Shown here piece after piece: positions 62,999 to 64,000 of a stretch of DNA of 64,000 bases. Under the pieces are notes generated by a model that made no database searches, was not told the DNA's origin, and was given only the letters and a program-made list of their open reading frames with translations. Source of the DNA: an uncultured Bacteroidales bacterium (GTDB taxonomy: Bacteria; Bacteroidota; Bacteroidia; Bacteroidales; UBA932); NCBI GenBank assembly GCA_944322585.1, contig CALUPB010000005.1:113037-177036 (forward strand). The letters run 5' to 3'. Every line of letters begins with the position of its first letter. The stretch's first letter is position 1. The translations under genes were made by a program, and so were the position numbers.

Positions 62999-63637
62999 TT
63001 ATTTCACTGTATTCCTGCGGGTAAGTTCGAACCCTATTTTCATCCCGTCGTACTGGCTGACCAAGGAACCGATGGCCCCGAGTTTTGAATCTTCTGCGGA
63101 TGAAGCGAGTTTGCCTATGAATTCGAGTAGTTTGTCCGCATTGAAAAGCAGCTCCATGCTTCCGGTGCTTACAGTGACAGCGGTCTTCATCGTTATCCCT
63201 TTGAGTTTCCCTGTCTTGCCGTAGTCCAGTTCGATGGTATCCTCTTCAGGGGAGAACGAATAGCTCCCCGGGAACTTCAGCTTGTTGAAGGTGGTTGTGA
63301 ATGTGCTGTCGGCATTGAAGGTATATCCGAAAGCCCCGCCTTTCACGCCTATTGCCTGGAGGTATTCGTCCAGTTTGTTTTCCACCTGGCTTGCCGCAAG
63401 TTCCGATGCGGCGTTCATCAGCACATTATCTCCCGTGAATTTCACGGCTGTTCCGGCATATTCCCAGTCCCCGGTGATGTTTTCCGGGATTATGTCCAAT
63501 TGTTCCACTACCGAACCTACCGCTTCCTTGATATTGTCTTTGCTGAAAAGGTCTTTCCAGGACTGACCCTGTGCTCCGATGCTGCCTGCCGCAAGCAGTA
63601 TGACGGTCAGAATGATGTATTTTTTTTTCATGTTCAT
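62999..63637 (-). CDS. DUF4923 family protein
   Basis: 212 residues with a signal peptide (MNMKKKYIILTVILLAAGSIGAQ). After WKDLFSKDNIKEAV comes a domain with ITGDWEYAGTAVKFTG, which I recognise as the Bacteroidota DUF4923 family. Function unknown. A candidate minus-strand -7 box (TAACTTTG, 63648-63655) is very close to the start, so a near-leaderless transcript is possible. Confidence 0.8.
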   Translation of the reverse strand: MNMKKKYIILTVILLAAGSIGAQGQSWKDLFSKDNIKEAVGSVVEQLDIIPENITGDWEYAGTAVKFTGDNVLMNAASELAASQVENKLDEYLQAIGVKGGAFGYTFNADSTFTTTFNKLKFPGSYSFSPEEDTIELDYGKTGKLKGITMKTAVTVSTGSMELLFNADKLLEFIGKLASSAEDSKLGAIGSLVSQYDGMKIGFELTRRNTVK

Positions 63638-63712
63638 GGTTTTTACACAAAGTTAGAATTCTCCTGTAAGGAGTAAAAATATTACAAAATCCTGATTGTC
63701 AAAGAAAATAAT

Positions 63713-64000
63713 TCAAGACTTCCTGATCTCCTCCTCTGAAAGCCCGGTCAGTTCAGCTATCAGAGCCATTCCGAGACCTTTTGCTTTCATGGCGCGGGCC
63801 ACTTCCATTTTCCCTTTGACTTCGCCTTCCGCAAGTCCCTTGGCTTCCCCGGCAGAGAACCCCTCTGCCCTGCCTTTTGCTTTACCGTCCGAGAACCCTT
63901 TAGCTTCGCCTTCCGCCAAAGCCTCGGCCCGGTAGGTGTTAAGGATATTCGTATAGTCACGTTCGGTCATCATATCGTGTTCGTATTCCAGTTTCTCTTC
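63713..64000 (-). CDS. C-terminal end of an Rpn/PD-(D/E)XK nuclease family transposase-like protein (5' partial)
   Basis: The frame is open to the right edge, so the gene starts outside. The visible part has MTERDYTNILNTYRAEAL and repeated AEGEAKG/SDGKAKG units, then a short helix ending LTGLSEEEIRKS. That is the usual tail of the Bacteroidota PDDEXK_2 transposase-like proteins, where the catalytic nuclease domain comes first and is not visible here. Confidence 0.75.
   Translation of the reverse strand, partial: EEKLEYEHDMMTERDYTNILNTYRAEALAEGEAKGFSDGKAKGRAEGFSAGEAKGLAEGEVKGKMEVARAMKAKGLGMALIAELTGLSEEEIRKS

Overview
The window is about 64 kb from a chromosome of a Bacteroidales (Bacteroidota) bacterium, most likely a gut or host-associated member with roughly 50% GC. 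Supporting signs are SusC/SusD and other TonB-dependent receptors, lipoproteins with BACON, DUF5689 and BspA-type LRR domains, a DUF4923 protein, several promoters with the Bacteroidota -7 box TAnnTTTG, few Shine-Dalgarno sites, and families such as DUF4143 and DUF1703 AAA proteins. I cannot place it to genus. I found no rRNA, tRNA, insertion sequence or CRISPR array.

Layout. 1-2412: the 3' part of a family 8 polysaccharide lyase fused to a KdgF-like cupin. 2574-7755: rsmA, aspS and a YifB/ComM ATPase. 7884-10463: MlaE and MlaF lipid-transport subunits, then a Fic protein. 10458-12471: an ECF sigma factor overlapping a membrane protein that ends in an outer-membrane barrel. 12620-17276: a TPR protein, an EnvC-like factor and an SDR-family protein. 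17239-21116: anaerobic ribonucleotide reductase (nrdD, nrdG) and a phosphopantetheinyl transferase. 21191-22186: mdh. 22268-30746, minus strand: SusC (frameshifted at a poly-G tract), SusD, a peptidase-like lipoprotein without HExxH, and a large zinc metalloprotease. 31197-41102, plus strand: a multidomain BACON/OB-fold lipoprotein, a DRGH nuclease, an EEP-family nuclease or phosphatase, a TonB-dependent receptor and a DUF5689 lipoprotein, closed by a strong terminator. 41357-49054: a DUF1703 ATPase, an M3 peptidase, gpmI, a 73-bp hairpin repeat array and an LRR lipoprotein. 49055-64000: rnr, rsgA, recO, a DUF4143 ATPase, ogt, a degraded AlbA/Schlafen-type gene, rdgB, a C-terminal protease, a prenyl synthase, a U32 peptidase, cysK, a TauE permease, DUF4923 and the end of an Rpn/PD-(D/E)XK transposase-like gene.

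How the genes work together. The most coherent system is the divergent block at 22-41 kb. Its plus arm combines secreted nucleases, OB-fold surface lipoproteins and a TonB receptor, which suggests capture, cutting and import of extracellular nucleic acid. The minus arm looks like a SusCD-type importer with proteolytic partners. Both arms read away from a 450-bp spacer with a promoter on each side.

A second theme is unusual protein architecture. At least six conserved enzymes (PL8 lyase, RsmA, YifB, RNase R, an SDR enzyme, a U32 peptidase) carry long low-complexity inserts or tails in loops where relatives have only a few residues. In RsmA the insert is built from exact 39-bp units and in the lyase from 27-bp units. 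This points to in-frame minisatellite growth inside housekeeping genes.
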